A stretch of 64,000 nt of DNA from assembly GCF_022201045.2 (NCBI RefSeq), contig NC_068558.1, positions 3,534,001 through 3,598,000 on the forward strand. The letters run 5' to 3'. The translations under genes were made by a program, and so were the position numbers. Of the stretch, positions 63,801 through 64,000 are shown piece after piece. The notes under the pieces were generated by a model. That model worked only from the letters and a program-made list of their open reading frames with translations. It ran no database searches and had not been told where the DNA came from. The number at the start of each line of letters is the position of its first letter. Positions within the stretch are counted from its first letter, which is position 1. Source of the DNA: Citrus sinensis (lineage: Eukaryota; Streptophyta; Magnoliopsida; Sapindales; Rutaceae).

Positions 63801-64000
63801 TATCACAAACCCTCTTTAATTATTATTGTCTTCTATAGTTAACTCAATTTTTTTTTGCCTTGGCCTAATCAACCATCATCAATTCAAAGTTGTCCGCTCT
63901 GCCGGTTCAAACTCCAAAGTTAGGTTATCATTTTTTTTATAATTTATTACCACATTTGATAAAAAGATAGATTTTATAGTACCTTTATTATATTCTACTC
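60866..64000. other. Intergenic, no gene seen
   Basis: AT-rich DNA. Contains the PIRL 3' UTR, a long A-rich stretch near 61476-61494, two copies of a 17-bp palindrome (about 61795-61811 and 61906-61922), many TATA-like runs around 62930-63010 and a (TA)n-like patch near 63500-63528. No coding gene or RNA gene was recognised. Confidence 0.45.
61795..61922. repeat. Two copies of a GTTACAGATTCTGTAAC palindrome
   Basis: The 17-bp inverted repeat GTTACAGATTCTGTAAC occurs near 61795 and again near 61906, 111 bp apart, the second flanked by AC and GT that extend the palindrome. GCCCTGTTTGAC and GTCCCTGTTTGACATG lie near the two copies, which hints at an old small transposon or direct duplication. 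Confidence 0.6.

Overview
This window is plant nuclear DNA. It is AT-rich, its genes are split by short GT-AG introns, and its proteins are recognisable only as land-plant families (ARO-type armadillo protein, L-type lectin receptor kinase, FRO ferric reductase, PIRL leucine-rich protein, plant PB1 and C2-GRAM proteins). Codon use and protein style suggest a rosid eudicot. A Citrus-like genome is my guess, but nothing in the window proves the species.

Layout. (1) 1-770: 5' part of an armadillo-repeat protein gene, minus strand, running off the left edge. (2) 1212-6728: back-to-back Mutator-like insertions: a 1.0 kb Pack-MULE carrying a fragment of the splicing-factor gene DRT111/SPF45 plus a palindromic 32-bp tandem array, then a 4.46 kb MULE with only an N-terminal transposase-like domain and a MITE nested in its right terminal repeat. 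(3) 7289-12038: 12-exon copper amine oxidase, minus strand, with one GC-AG intron. (4) 12.0-21.9 kb: gene-poor repeat region with a fold-back element, a tRNA-derived SINE with a perfect 20-bp target duplication, a hAT element, an LTR relic and a roughly 455-bp degenerate tandem array between inverted coding-like arms. (5) 21985-29488, all minus: ribosomal protein L27a, a DEAD-box helicase of RH30 type, and a universal-stress-protein-like gene. (6) 30.8-31.6 kb: second hAT. (7) 32730-35622, plus: ferric reduction oxidase, followed by a TIR element and a third hAT with another hAT nested inside. (8) 38804-40834, minus: intronless lectin receptor kinase; then tRNA-Ala(UGC) at 41554. (9) 45108-46054: GC-rich TIR element with a 60-bp tandem repeat. 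(10) 48254-60865: PB1-domain protein (+), a two-exon APC15-like gene (-), a C2/GRAM/VASt protein (+) and a PIRL protein (+). (11) 60.9-64.0 kb: intergenic.

The genes are unrelated housekeeping, redox and signalling genes, as is normal for a plant chromosome arm; I see no co-functional cluster. The unusual content lies in the transposons, above all the gene-capturing element at 1221-2233. Exon joins were read by eye from splice sites, reading frame and family knowledge. All full-length spliced models close in frame (CuAO 775 aa, helicase 599, USP-like 256, FRO 713, PB1 194, APC15-like 99, C2-GRAM 1024, PIRL 516).
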